From positions 186,001 through 250,000 of the forward strand of contig NZ_JAERRF010000010.1 of assembly GCF_016741875.1 (NCBI RefSeq): a DNA stretch of 64,000 nucleotides. The letters are read 5' to 3'. Source of the stretch: Streptomyces coffeae. GTDB lineage: Bacteria; Actinomycetota; Actinomycetes; Streptomycetales; Streptomycetaceae. This document shows, piece after piece, positions 33,138 to 41,681 of this stretch (position 1 is the first letter of the stretch; each line of letters starts with the position of its first letter). The notes under the pieces are model-generated. The model worked only from the letters and a program-made list of their open reading frames with translations, had not been told where the DNA came from and ran no database searches. A program made the position numbers and the translations under genes.

Positions 33138-33896
33138 ATGTCCGTGCTCACGACGCCCCCGGTACCGGCGTCCACCAGCTCGTACGTCACCTCCATCGCC
33201 CACACCGAGGAGCAGATCCACGCCGCGCAGCGGCTGCGCTACCAGGTGTTCGGCGAGGAGAGGGGAGGCCGGTTGTCCTCACCCTTCGCCGGGCGCGACG
33301 TGGACGAGTTCGACGCCCTGATGGACCACCTGATCGTCACGGACACGACGACGGGCACCGTGGTCGGCACCTACCGGCTGCTCCCTCCGGGCCGCAGTGA
33401 ACGGCTCTACTCGGAGACCGAGTTCGATCTGCGCGGCCTCCCCGAGGAGGTCCGTTCCTCCATGGTCGAGGCGGGGCGGGCATGTGTGCACCCCGACCAC
33501 CGCTCGGGCGCGGTGATCAATCTGATGTGGGCCGGGCTGGCCCGCTATGTCCTGCTGTCCGGCCACCGCTATCTCGCGGGCTGCGCCTCGGTCCCGCTGG
33601 CCGACGGCGGGCAGGCCGCGGCCAACGCCTGGCTGCTGGGCACCACCCGGCACGCCGCCCCCTCCGGGCTGCGGGTGCATCCGCTCGACCCCTGGATACC
33701 GACCCGGACGCTGGACGCCGAGCCGAGCTACGCCGAACTGCCGCCGCTGCTCCGCGGCTATCTGCGGGTCGGTGCCTGGATGTGCGGCTCCCCACAGCAC
33801 GACCGGAGCTTCGACGACGCCGACTTCTTCGTCCTGCTGGACACCGAGCGGATGAACGACCGCTACCGCCGCTACTTCCTGGGCGAGACCACGTGA
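33138..33896 (+). CDS. olsB: GNAT-fold acyltransferase, OlsB-like (ornithine lipid biosynthesis)
   Basis: A 252-residue member of the hemolysin/OlsB acyltransferase family that transfers a 3-hydroxyacyl chain from ACP to ornithine, making lyso-ornithine lipid. Recognisable segments: AAQRLRYQVFGEERGGRLSS (N-terminal helix), DEFDALMDHLIVTDTTTGTV, GTYRLLPPG, EAGRACVHPDHRSGAVINLM (acyl-acceptor site) and LLRGYLRVGAWMCGSPQHDR. The stop codon overlaps the GTG of an OlsA-like gene (GTGA), giving the standard olsB-olsA operon. Ornithine lipids replace phospholipids when phosphate is scarce. The ACP-specific reaction is family knowledge. Confidence 0.88.
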   Translation: MSVLTTPPVPASTSSYVTSIAHTEEQIHAAQRLRYQVFGEERGGRLSSPFAGRDVDEFDALMDHLIVTDTTTGTVVGTYRLLPPGRSERLYSETEFDLRGLPEEVRSSMVEAGRACVHPDHRSGAVINLMWAGLARYVLLSGHRYLAGCASVPLADGGQAAANAWLLGTTRHAAPSGLRVHPLDPWIPTRTLDAEPSYAELPPLLRGYLRVGAWMCGSPQHDRSFDDADFFVLLDTERMNDRYRRYFLGETT

Positions 33897-34723
33897 CCGT
33901 ATCGGCCCCCCTGGATCCGCCGGCGCACGCGTGGGCCGCGTGGTCCCCGTGCGACCCGGACTGTGTCGCCCACGCCGCCGACCGGGTCCCCGCCACGCGG
34001 ACCCTGCGGCGGTCCGCCGCCTTCGGCCGGGCGCTGGTCGGCGCGCTGGTGCGGGGCGAGCGGATCGCCGAGCCGGAGACACTGCGTTCCCGTGCCGCGG
34101 AGCTGCTGAACGCGCTGGGCATCCGGCTGGAGGTGGCGGGCGACGCCACGCTCAGCGCACCGGGCGCCACCGGCACCCTCGTGGTGGCCAACCACATTTC
34201 CTGGCTGGACATCGTGGCACTGCTGGCCGTCGAGCCGGTGGTCATGTTGGCGAAGCGGGAGGTGGGGGGCTGGCCGGTGGTCGGCCCGCTGGCGAAGCGG
34301 GCCGGGACGATGTTCATCGACCGCGCCAGTCTGCGCCAACTGCCCGACACCGTACGGGAGATGTCGGCGCTGCTGCGCGACGGCCGTTCGCTGGTGGTCT
34401 TCCCGCAGGGCATCACCTGGTGTGCCGGGACCGGAGGACACTTCCGGCGGGCGACGTTCCAGGCGGCGATCGACGCGGGCGCTCCGGTGCGCCCGGTGGC
34501 CCTGGAGTACCTCCAGCACGGCGCCCCGACCACGGTGGCGGCCTTCGTCGGCGAGGACGACTTCGGCAGCTCACTGCGCCGGGTGCTGCGCGCCGACGGG
34601 CTGACCATCCGGGTGCGCAACCACCGGCCGCTGCTGCCCGCGCCGGGGAGGGAGGACCGCCGTACGCTCGCCGCGCGGGCGCAGGCCACCGTGTGCGGTG
34701 CCCGACTCCCCCTGCACGGCTGA
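33893..34723 (+). CDS. olsA: Lysophospholipid/1-acyl-glycerol-3-phosphate acyltransferase, OlsA-like
   Basis: A 276-residue membrane-associated PlsC-family acyltransferase, second step of ornithine lipid synthesis (O-acylation of lyso-ornithine lipid). Catalytic NHxxxxD motif is NHISWLDIVALL (~100); the FPQG motif occurs as LVVFPQGITWCAGTGGHFRR (~175), and GTMFIDRAS precedes it. GTG start overlaps the OlsB stop. A strong loopless palindrome follows the gene. Confidence 0.88.
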   Translation: MTVSAPLDPPAHAWAAWSPCDPDCVAHAADRVPATRTLRRSAAFGRALVGALVRGERIAEPETLRSRAAELLNALGIRLEVAGDATLSAPGATGTLVVANHISWLDIVALLAVEPVVMLAKREVGGWPVVGPLAKRAGTMFIDRASLRQLPDTVREMSALLRDGRSLVVFPQGITWCAGTGGHFRRATFQAAIDAGAPVRPVALEYLQHGAPTTVAAFVGEDDFGSSLRRVLRADGLTIRVRNHRPLLPAPGREDRRTLAARAQATVCGARLPLHG

Positions 34724-34724
34724 C

Positions 34725-34752
34725 CACCCGTCCCCCGGCCGGGGGACGGGTG
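34725..34752. terminator. Bidirectional terminator hairpin between olsA and the TPR gene
   Basis: Perfect 28-bp palindrome CACCCGTCCCCCGG / CCGGGGGACGGGTG starting 2 bp after the OlsA stop and ending 8 bp before the stop of the convergent TPR gene. Very stable hairpin, suited to both strands. Confidence 0.9.
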
Positions 34753-34759
34753 TGGCGGG

Positions 34760-35113
34760 TCAGTCCGCCGCGGTCGTGGCGAACGCCCCGCGAAGCGCGT
34801 CCGCCACCCGCAGCGCACCGGCCGCTTCCCGGTCCCGCCCCTGGCGTTGCAGAGTGCGCCCGAGCATCAGATGGGCGTACGCCTCGACCGGATCGCGGGC
34901 GATCACCTCGCGCAGCTGTTCCTCGGCGCGCCGCAGCTGGGCGGAGTGGTAGTAGGCGCGGGCCAGCAGCAGCCGCGGGGCGATCTGCTCCGGCTCGTCC
35001 TCGACCACGGTGGCGAGGATGCGGGCGGCCTCGGCGTAGTCCTTCGCCTCGAAGAAGAGCCCGGCGCGCTCCCAGCGCTCGGCCAGGGTCTCCTCGGGGA
35101 TGTACGCGGTCAT
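34760..35113 (-). CDS. Small tetratricopeptide-repeat protein
   Basis: A 117-residue protein, essentially three TPR helices pairs: ERWERAGLFFEAKDYAEAAR, QIAPRLLLARAYYHSAQLRR and AYAHLMLGRTLQRQGRDREA. Hydrophilic, cytoplasmic, a protein-interaction module. Its ATG overlaps the stop of the upstream pirin gene (ATGA), so the two are translationally coupled. Pirin-TPR pairs recur in Streptomyces, and the TPR protein may be a partner of the pirin. Confidence 0.85.
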   Translation of the reverse strand: MTAYIPEETLAERWERAGLFFEAKDYAEAARILATVVEDEPEQIAPRLLLARAYYHSAQLRRAEEQLREVIARDPVEAYAHLMLGRTLQRQGRDREAAGALRVADALRGAFATTAAD

Positions 35114-36099
35114 GCGTCCTCCTCTCCGGGTGCGGTGTGCGGCATGCGCTCGGCGGGCACGACCCCGAGACGGCCGCTCTGGAAGTCGTCGATGGCCTGG
35201 GCGATCTCCGCCTTGGTGTTCATCACGAAGGGTCCGTAGTGCGCGACCGGCTCCCGGATCGGCCGCCCGCCGAGGATCAGCACATCGAGCTGGGGGGTGC
35301 GGGTGTCCGGACGGTCGGTGGCGGCCACGCTCAGGGCTCCGCCCTGCCCGAGGACGGCGAGCTGATGCGCGTCCAGCGGACGGTTCTCGGCACCGACGGT
35401 GCCACGTCCGGACAGGGCGTAGACCAGCGCGTTGAAGTCGGGACGCCAGGGCAGATCGAGCCGGGCGCCGGGGCTGAGCGTCGCATGGATCATGGTGATC
35501 GGGGTGAAGGTGCCACCCGGCCCCTGATGGCCCGCGATCTCCCCGGCGATGACCCGCACCAGGGCGCCGCCATCGGGCGAGGACAGCAGCGTGGCCTCGC
35601 GGCCCTCGATGCTCTGGTACTTCGGCGGATTCCACTTGTTGGCGCGCGGCAGGTTCACCCACAACTGGATGCCGTGGAACAGCCCGCCCGATACCACCAG
35701 GTGCTCCGGCGGCGTCTCGATGTGCAGGATGCCGCCACCGGCGGTCATCCACTGGGTGGCGCCGTCGGCGATCAGACCACCGCCGCCGTTGGAGTCCTGG
35801 TGCTGCATCTCGCCGTCGATCATGTAGGTGACGGTCTCGAAGCCGCGGTGGGGATGCCAGGGGGTGCCCTTGGGCTCACCCGGTGCGTAGTCGACCTCGC
35901 CCATCTGGTCCATATGGATAAAGGGGTCGAGATCGCGCAGCGAGGCGCCCGCGAAGGCCCGGTACACCGGGAAGCCCTCCCCCTCGAACCCCTGCGGAGC
36001 GCCGGTCACCGAGCGGACCGGGCGCGCCGGGGCGGTCTGCGGATCGGGGGTGGGGACACGGGGCAGTTCCAGTGTGCTGTCGACGGTCACGGCGGGCAT
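35110..36099 (-). CDS. Pirin family protein
   Basis: A 329-residue bicupin. Metal-binding N-terminal cupin: DPFIHMDQMGEVDYAPG, TPWHPHRGFETVTYMIDGEM, QHQDSNGGGGLIADGATQWM and HIETPP, keeping the His-His-His-Glu set. C-terminal domain TFTPITMIHATLSPGARLDL. Bacterial pirins act as quercetinase-like dioxygenases or regulators of pyruvate metabolism. Upstream lies a TetR gene on the same strand. Role here unproven. Confidence 0.9.
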   Translation of the reverse strand: MPAVTVDSTLELPRVPTPDPQTAPARPVRSVTGAPQGFEGEGFPVYRAFAGASLRDLDPFIHMDQMGEVDYAPGEPKGTPWHPHRGFETVTYMIDGEMQHQDSNGGGGLIADGATQWMTAGGGILHIETPPEHLVVSGGLFHGIQLWVNLPRANKWNPPKYQSIEGREATLLSSPDGGALVRVIAGEIAGHQGPGGTFTPITMIHATLSPGARLDLPWRPDFNALVYALSGRGTVGAENRPLDAHQLAVLGQGGALSVAATDRPDTRTPQLDVLILGGRPIREPVAHYGPFVMNTKAEIAQAIDDFQSGRLGVVPAERMPHTAPGEEDA

Positions 36100-36224
36100 G
36101 ACGCTCTCCTCCTTCGCGGACGGCGGTCGGCCGGCCAGGACAGCCGACCCTGAAGACATCTGGTTGAACAGTGAACTACACGCCTTCATTCCCGCCCGCC
36201 GAGATCACTTCGGGGAAGCCGGGA

Positions 36225-36806
36225 TCACCCCTGGGGAGGCCGTCCGGGGGCTCCGGCCGACGCCTCCAGCAGGACCCGCGCGGCGTCCTGGGCCTGCCGC
36301 GCGGACTCGGCCGACCCGCAGATGGCGGCCGTGGTCATGGCCCCCTCGGCGAGCAGCGCCAGCTGCCCGGCGAGCGCGGCGGGCCGTCCGGCATCGGCCA
36401 CCAGCCGCCCCAGATAGACCCGGAACGCCTCCTTGTGCGCACGGGCGGCGTCTGCCACCGCGGGGGTGGTGACCCCCAGCTCACCGAAGGAGTTGATGAA
36501 TCCGCACCCCCGGAAGTCCGGTTCGGTGAACCAGCCGTGCAGCCAGTCGAAGACGGCGAGGATACGCGCCTCGGGGTCCCCCTCCGCCTCCACATGGCGG
36601 GCCAGCGCCTCCCGCCACCGGATGTCGCGCCGCTCCAGATACGCCTCGACCAGCTCACCCTTGGACGGGAAGAGCTGATAGAGGCGTTTGAGGGAGACCT
36701 GCGAGGCGGTCCGGATCTCATCCATGCCCACGCTCTGCACCCCGCGGCCGTAGAACAGCCCCTCCGCGACGTCGAGCACACGGGTCCTGATCGGTTCCTG
36801 GTCCAT
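36225..36806 (-). CDS. TetR/AcrR-family transcriptional regulator
   Basis: A 193-residue repressor. HTH: RTRVLDVAEGLFYGRGVQSV, GMDEIRTASQVSLKRLYQLF, PSKGELVEAYLERRDIRWRE. The C-terminal ligand domain has LHGWFTEPDFRGCGFINSFG. A palindrome GAGAAC-N4-GTTCTC sits 18 bp before its start, probably for autoregulation, and the same palindrome occurs twice in front of the DUF1348-hydrolase operon near 57.7 kb. The ATG MDQEPIRTR is used; a GTG five codons earlier is an alternative. It could also cover pirin and TPR as an operon. Confidence 0.9.
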   Translation of the reverse strand: MDQEPIRTRVLDVAEGLFYGRGVQSVGMDEIRTASQVSLKRLYQLFPSKGELVEAYLERRDIRWREALARHVEAEGDPEARILAVFDWLHGWFTEPDFRGCGFINSFGELGVTTPAVADAARAHKEAFRVYLGRLVADAGRPAALAGQLALLAEGAMTTAAICGSAESARQAQDAARVLLEASAGAPGRPPQG

Positions 36807-36823
36807 CACGGCCACCCTCACCT

Positions 36824-36839
36824 GAGAACATTCGTTCTC
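36824..36839. promoter_or_regulatory. TetR operator palindrome
   Basis: GAGAAC-ATTC-GTTCTC, perfect 6-bp arms with a 4-bp spacer, upstream of the TetR start. Identical arms and spacing recur at 57637 and 57673. Confidence 0.75.
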
Positions 36840-36922
36840 CTACGGTACCGCCCACCCCGGACCGGCCCGCCGGGCGCGCACCCCTCGCGCCCGGCGGCCT
36901 CTCCCCTCGTCCCCCACCCGGC

Positions 36923-38230
36923 TCACCCCTCGCGCAGGTCCCTGACCCGGCGGATCTTGCCCACCGAGCGCTCCAGGGTCTCCGGATCCACCACCGCCAC
37001 CTCGGCCGTGATCCCCACCCCGTCCTTGATCCCCCGGGCGATCAGCGCCGCGGCGGCCTCGCGCTGCGCGCCGTCGGCTCCCGGGCGGGCCTCGACGCGG
37101 ACCGTCATACGGTCCATCCGGCCGGACCGGGTCAGCTCCACCTGGAAGTGCGGCGCCACCGCCGGAACCCTCAGCACGATCTCCTCGATCTGGCTGGGGA
37201 AGACATTCACCCCGCGCACGATGAGCATGTCGTCGCAGCGGCCGGTGATCTTCTGGATACGGCGGAACGCGGGGCGTGCGGTGCCGGGCAGCAGCCGGGT
37301 CAGATCCCGGGTGCGGTAGCGGATGACCGGCAGGGCCTCCTTGGTGAGGGTGGTGAAGGTGAGTTCACCCTCCTCGCCGTCGGCCATCACCTCGTCGGTG
37401 AGCGGGTCGACGACCTCCGGGTAGAAGTGGTCCTCCCATACATGCAGACCGTCCTTGGTCTCCACGCACTCCTGTGCCACCCCGGGTCCGATCACCTCGG
37501 AGAGCCCGTATATGTCCACCGCGTGGATGTCCATGCGGTTCTCGATCTCCCGGCGCATCTCCTCGGTCCACGGCTCGGCGCCGAAGACACCGACCTGGAG
37601 GGAGGTGGTGCGCGGATCCACGCCCTGGCGCTCGAACTCATCGAGCAGCGTGAGCATGTAGGAGGGGGTGATCATGATGATCTCGGGCTTGAAGTCCTGG
37701 ATGATCTGCACCTGACGCGCGGTCATTCCACCGGAGGCGGGAATGACGGTGCAGCCGAGCCGCTCGGCCCCGTAGTGGGCGCCGAGACCGCCGGTGAACA
37801 GGCCGTAGCCGTAGGAGACATGGACCTTGTGGCCGGGACGGCCGCCCGCCGCGCGCAGCGAACGGGCGACCACATCCGCCCATATCGACAGGTCGTTCTC
37901 GGTGTAGCCCACGACGGTGGGTCTGCCGGTGGTGCCGCTGGAGGCGTGGATGCGCCGCACCTCGCTCTGGTCCACGGCGAACATCCCGAAGGGATAGGTG
38001 TCCCGCAGATCGGCCTTGGTGGTGAAGGGGAAGCGGGCCAGGTCCTCCAGGGTGCGACAGTCCTCCGGGACCACTCCGGCCTCGCGGAACTTCTTGCGGT
38101 ACTGCTCCACATGGTCGTACGCATGACGCAAGATGGCACGCAGCCGCGTCAGTTGGAGGTCCCTCAGCTCGTCCCGGCTCATCCGCTCGGCGGCGTCGAG
38201 CAGTTCCTCAGGTGGCGGTGTACCGGTCAC
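36923..38230 (-). CDS. paaK: Phenylacetate-CoA ligase
   Basis: A 435-residue adenylate-forming enzyme making phenylacetyl-CoA (or a similar aryl-CoA) from ATP and CoA. Signatures: IHASSGTTGRPTVVGYTEND (P-loop, ~95), YGYGLFTGGLGAHYGAERLG, VGVFGAEPWTEEMRREIENR, YGLSEVIGPGVAQECVE, RTRDLTRLLPG and ITGRCDDMLIVRGVNVFPSQ. GTG start preceded by GGAGGAGAGATC and overlapping the PaaI stop (4 bp). The ring epoxidase genes paaABCDE are not seen nearby, so full phenylacetate breakdown is not encoded locally. Confidence 0.95.
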   Translation of the reverse strand: MTGTPPPEELLDAAERMSRDELRDLQLTRLRAILRHAYDHVEQYRKKFREAGVVPEDCRTLEDLARFPFTTKADLRDTYPFGMFAVDQSEVRRIHASSGTTGRPTVVGYTENDLSIWADVVARSLRAAGGRPGHKVHVSYGYGLFTGGLGAHYGAERLGCTVIPASGGMTARQVQIIQDFKPEIIMITPSYMLTLLDEFERQGVDPRTTSLQVGVFGAEPWTEEMRREIENRMDIHAVDIYGLSEVIGPGVAQECVETKDGLHVWEDHFYPEVVDPLTDEVMADGEEGELTFTTLTKEALPVIRYRTRDLTRLLPGTARPAFRRIQKITGRCDDMLIVRGVNVFPSQIEEIVLRVPAVAPHFQVELTRSGRMDRMTVRVEARPGADGAQREAAAALIARGIKDGVGITAEVAVVDPETLERSVGKIRRVRDLREG

Positions 38231-38664
38231 GATCTCTCCTCCGCTTCGGCGGCGCGGCGGCCGAGGGTGCGGCTGCGCCCGCGGAACTCCGCGATCACCT
38301 CGTCGCCGCGGCGCACCGTCACGTCGTAGACACCGCTGCGTCCGTACCGGGTCCGCTCCTCGGCGGTCGCCTCCAGCACATCGCCCTCCCGGGTGGGGGC
38401 GACGAAGGTGATGTCGGCACCGGCGGCGAGGGTCACCGGGCCGTGACTGTTGCACGCACAGGCGAACGCCGTGTCCGCGAGCAGGAAGACAAAGCCGCCA
38501 TGGGCGATCCCGTGTCCGTTCACCATCGAGGCTGTCACGGCCATCCGGAGCACCGCCGAACCGTCCCCGGTCTTCAGCAGCTCGATGCCCAGTCCGCGTG
38601 ACGCCTGGTCCGCGGCGAACATCTCCTCCACCGGACCGACGGCCGCGTGTCTGGAGCCTGCCAC
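38227..38664 (-). CDS. paaI: PaaI-type hydroxyphenylacetyl-CoA thioesterase (hotdog fold)
   Basis: A 145-residue hotdog thioesterase. MVNGHGIAHGGFVFLLADTA carries the catalytic region (HGG plus Asp), with GADITFVAPTREGDVLEATA and GVYDVTVRRGDEVIAEFRGR. PaaI removes stalled CoA thioesters of the phenylacetate pathway. First gene of a two-gene operon with paaK, which it overlaps. A palindrome (ACCGAA-CA-TTCGGT) lies upstream. Confidence 0.92.
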   Translation of the reverse strand: MAGSRHAAVGPVEEMFAADQASRGLGIELLKTGDGSAVLRMAVTASMVNGHGIAHGGFVFLLADTAFACACNSHGPVTLAAGADITFVAPTREGDVLEATAEERTRYGRSGVYDVTVRRGDEVIAEFRGRSRTLGRRAAEAEERS

Positions 38665-38690
38665 CTGTTTTCCACCGCCCTCGAGGCCCG

Positions 38691-38704
38691 ACCGAACATT
38701 CGGT
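38691..38704. promoter_or_regulatory. Palindrome upstream of paaI
   Basis: ACCGAA-CA-TTCGGT, 6-bp arms, 27 bp before the paaI start. A TetR-type operator would look like this; no matching adjacent regulator gene is present. Confidence 0.55.
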
Positions 38705-38872
38705 TTACATCAGAGTGCGGTCCAGTAATCCAGCATCCGCCCTGGCTGTCAAGGGTTTGCACATCGCGCCGTCCGCTTGAGACGGGCGCCGCCGGAGGCC
38801 GTGAACACTCCGTCCCACGCGTGCGTATCCATAGGTGCAGCCGCCACCCGGACACGTCACGAGAGGCCCCTC

Positions 38873-39382
38873 ATGGACGCATCCCCGCACCCGGTCCGCA
38901 CCGCCGAACGCACCCCACCTCGCCGCGGCCCACGTCTGACCCCGGTGGTGGCGGCCGTCTGCGGACTGCTCACCGTCGCGGGCTGCGGTGGTGACGGCGG
39001 TGCGGGGGATGCCACGGCGGAGACCGGACGGCGTGGCGCGGACCGGCCGAGCGCCGGGGCGAGACCCACTCCCAGACCGGCGACGGTGGAGCAACTGGCC
39101 TCGGCGGTCGACTGCAAGCCGAAGTTCACCGTGGATGTCGACGACTACCGCCAAGCGGTGTGCAAGAACTCCCGGGGTACGTTCCTCCTCCTGGACTTCG
39201 TCAAGGCCAAGGGGCAACGCGACTGGCTGGAGACGGCGCAGATGTACGGCGGGGTGTATCTGATCGGCGATCGCTGGGTGGTGTCGTCGTCCCCGCGGAA
39301 GAACATGACGGAGGTGCGCGAACAGTTCGGCGGCACCATCGAGGACACCACGTCACACGGCAGGACCCACGGCGGATCCTAA
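38873..39382 (+). CDS. Small lipoprotein, paralogous to the one at 50.5 kb
   Basis: A 169-residue exported lipoprotein. After a basic start (RTPPRRG) a hydrophobic stretch leads to the lipobox LLTVAGC. A Gly/Thr/Pro linker is followed by a globular part with CKPKFTVDVDDYRQAVCKNS, LLDFVKAKGQRDWLETAQMY and GGVYLIGDRWVVSSS. The order (Cys pair, Gln-Arg-Asp/His-Ala-Trp, Gly-Gly-x-Tyr-Leu-x-Gly-x-x-Trp-x-Val) is shared with the lipoprotein at 50514-51053. Function unknown. Stop overlaps the stop of the convergent Ada-AlkA gene by two bases. Confidence 0.85.
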   Translation: MDASPHPVRTAERTPPRRGPRLTPVVAAVCGLLTVAGCGGDGGAGDATAETGRRGADRPSAGARPTPRPATVEQLASAVDCKPKFTVDVDDYRQAVCKNSRGTFLLLDFVKAKGQRDWLETAQMYGGVYLIGDRWVVSSSPRKNMTEVREQFGGTIEDTTSHGRTHGGS

Positions 39383-40821
39383 GCGCCCGCGGCGGCCCAC
39401 AGATACTGGGTGGCATACGAGCGCCAGGGCCGCCAGCCGGCGGCCGTCTCCGGCGCTACGGATGTCCCGGACGGGAGGAGCAGGACATCGGGGTCACCCA
39501 GCGCACGCATCCGGATGTATCCGGCGGTGCGTGGTCCGATGCCGTCGAGGTTGAGCAGTTCCTTCTCCGCCTGGTCCCGGTCGGCCCCGGCGTCCAGCGG
39601 TACGGTGCCGTCGGCGAGTGCGGTGGCCAGCGCGCGCAGTGCCCTGCGCCGTGGCCCGGGCAGGCCCATCTCCTCCAGCGGGGCACCGGCCAGGGTGGCG
39701 GCGCGGGGAAACAGATGGGTGAGTCCGCCGCTCGGGGCCGTCAGCGGCCGCCCGTACGCGCTGACCAGCGCGGCAGCGTTGGCCCGTGCCTCCTCGGGTG
39801 AGAGCCGTCTGCCGAGGACGGCGCGGACGGCCAGTTCCTGCGGATCGGCGGCGCCCGGGGAGCGAAGCCCGGGGCGAGCGGCTACCAACGGCGCCAGCAG
39901 CGGGTCGGCGCCGAGGTGTTCGGCGACCGCGTACGGATCGGCGTCGAGGTCGAACAGCCGCCGCATCCGCTGGGTGGCCGTCGTCAGATCGCGCAGTTCC
40001 CCCAGGCACAACCGGCACTCCAGCCAGCCGCCGTCGCCGGGCCGTTCGTCGACCTCGGCGATGCCATGGCCGTGCGGCAGCCGCAGGGTGCGCCGGTAGG
40101 TGCGCGACCCGCGCTCGCCGATCACCTCCTCCACACCGGGGACGGTGTGACGGGCGAGCTGGTCGAACAACTCGGCCGCGGCATACGGTCCGCGATAGGC
40201 CAGCCGCAGTGGCACCCCGCCGTAGAACGAACGCTGCGCGACCGGGCCGAAGCGCGAGGAGCGGCCGGGCCGGGCGTCGCGCAGCCCGGTGGGGGTGATG
40301 GCGTAGATCTCCTTGATGGTGTCGTTGAACTGCCGCACACTGGCGAACCCCGCGGCGAACGCGATCTCCGCGGCCTGCATCTGCGTGGTCTGGAGGAGGA
40401 TGCGGGCGGTGTGGGCGCGCTGGGCGCGGGCGAGGGCGATGGGTCCGGCGCCCAGTTCGGCGTTGAGCTGCCGTTGCACCTGACGTGGGCTGTAGCCCAA
40501 CCGGTGGGCCAGCCCCGCCACACCCTCGCGGTCCACCACCCCGTCGCCGATCATCCGCATCGCGCGCCCGACAACATCGGCGCGGGTGTTCCACGCGGCC
40601 GAACCGGGCACGGCGTCCGGGCGGCAGCGACGGCACGCCCGGAACCCCTCCCCCTGGGCCGCCGCCGCGGTGGGGAAGAACCGCACGTTCTTCCGCCGGG
40701 GCGTGGTCGCCGGACAGCTCGGACGACAGTAGATACCGGTCGTGGCCACAGCGAAGAAGAACTCGCCGTCGAACCGCGCGTCCCGGCCACACACCGCCTC
40801 GTACTTACCGTCCTCCGTCAT
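39379..40821 (-). CDS. Ada-AlkA fusion: methylphosphotriester-sensing activator with 3-methyladenine glycosylase domain
   Basis: A 480-residue fusion. Ada-type N-terminal zinc domain: FDGEFFFAVATTGIYCRPSC and RACRRCRP supply the four Cys, one the methyl acceptor. AraC HTHs follow (VAGLAHRLGYSPRQVQRQLN, AAEIAFAAGFASVRQFNDTI). The C-terminal AlkA half has RLFDLDADPYAVAEHL, AVRAVLGRRLSPEEARANAA and the HhH LLNLDGIGPRTAGYIRMRAL. The segment where AlkA enzymes show the catalytic Asp (PDxFPxxDLG) instead reads DPDVLLLPSGTSVAPETAAG and is shorter, so glycosylase activity is doubtful. ATG taken; a GTG one codon earlier is possible. Confidence 0.9.
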   Translation of the reverse strand: MTEDGKYEAVCGRDARFDGEFFFAVATTGIYCRPSCPATTPRRKNVRFFPTAAAAQGEGFRACRRCRPDAVPGSAAWNTRADVVGRAMRMIGDGVVDREGVAGLAHRLGYSPRQVQRQLNAELGAGPIALARAQRAHTARILLQTTQMQAAEIAFAAGFASVRQFNDTIKEIYAITPTGLRDARPGRSSRFGPVAQRSFYGGVPLRLAYRGPYAAAELFDQLARHTVPGVEEVIGERGSRTYRRTLRLPHGHGIAEVDERPGDGGWLECRLCLGELRDLTTATQRMRRLFDLDADPYAVAEHLGADPLLAPLVAARPGLRSPGAADPQELAVRAVLGRRLSPEEARANAAALVSAYGRPLTAPSGGLTHLFPRAATLAGAPLEEMGLPGPRRRALRALATALADGTVPLDAGADRDQAEKELLNLDGIGPRTAGYIRMRALGDPDVLLLPSGTSVAPETAAGWRPWRSYATQYLWAAAGA

Positions 40822-40907
40822 CACAGTGTCCACTGTGCTCCGGTCCGGGCCGGGGCGCTGGCGGAAAACGGACACGGCGTTCGCCCCTCCCCGCCCCGCT
40901 CCCGGGG

Positions 40908-41477
40908 TCAGGAAGGCCCGGACAGCCGGGTGGCTCGCTCCTCCAGTTCGCGCTGTGTGCACAGCCCCTTGCGGAGCATCAGCAGCAGCGCCGTCACCAG
41001 CAGGATGAAGAAGACGATCGGCGCCAGCAGGACAGCGGCATCGGAGCGCACCGCCTGCACCGCCATCACGACGATGCCGAACACCATGACCACGAGGACC
41101 GGGATCACCTTGAGGAGATTGCGCTCACCCCGGATCATCTCGGCGTGGTTCCGGGCGGCCCGGGCGCTGAGTCCCTGGAACGCCGGGTGCTGGGCGACCA
41201 CCTCGACGGGGGTGCCGGGCGCCAACGCCTCCTGGCGCGCCACCGGATTGGGGTCGGGTACGAAGATCCGGTACCGGACCGCCTTGTGGCCCCGGGTGCG
41301 CAGATAGCGATAGCCGAAGGCGGTGGCCAGCTGAATGGCCTCGTCGGGCAGCAGCTTGACGTTGGAGATCTCCACCTGTGGCCGGCCGTCGAAGAGAGGG
41401 GCGCAGCGCCCCAACCGCTCGCGGCGCACCCGCTGTTTCCGCTCCGAGACGGTCCCGCGCGATTCGCCCCCGGCCAT
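40908..41477 (-). CDS. Two-TM membrane protein of unknown function
   Basis: A 189-residue protein. The N-terminal ~120 residues are soluble (VEISNVKLLPDEAIQLATAF and VRYRIFVPDPNPVARQEAL). Two transmembrane helices follow (LKVIPVLVVMVFGIVVMAVQ and LLAPIVFFILLVTALLLMLR), ending in a short charged tail. ATG MAGGESRGT is preceded by GAGGAGCGGC. I do not recognise a family. It lies between Ada-AlkA (same strand) and a region of debris. Confidence 0.7.
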   Translation of the reverse strand: MAGGESRGTVSERKQRVRRERLGRCAPLFDGRPQVEISNVKLLPDEAIQLATAFGYRYLRTRGHKAVRYRIFVPDPNPVARQEALAPGTPVEVVAQHPAFQGLSARAARNHAEMIRGERNLLKVIPVLVVMVFGIVVMAVQAVRSDAAVLLAPIVFFILLVTALLLMLRKGLCTQRELEERATRLSGPS

Positions 41478-41637
41478 ATGCCGCTCCTCACCGTTGTGCC
41501 CGGCCTTGCGGCCGCATGTGCGCGGCACAGGCTACCTCCGTGCCGAACGGTGAGACACACCAGGTCAGGGGGTGGTGACAGCGCGGGCCGCCACCGGCCC
41601 CGCCGCCCTCCTTTCTTCTGTCGTTTCTGCTGATGCC

Positions 41638-41680
41638 TATATAGGGGACAGGGCACGCCCTCACACATATAAGGGGACAG
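41638..41680. repeat. Direct repeat TATA(T/A)AGGGGACAG
   Basis: TATATAGGGGACAG (41638-41651) and ATATAAGGGGACAG (41667-41680) are 29 bp apart, unusually AT-rich for this genome, and lie just before a truncated TPR sequence. They may mark an old insertion or recombination edge. Confidence 0.5.
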
Positions 41681-41681
41681 C

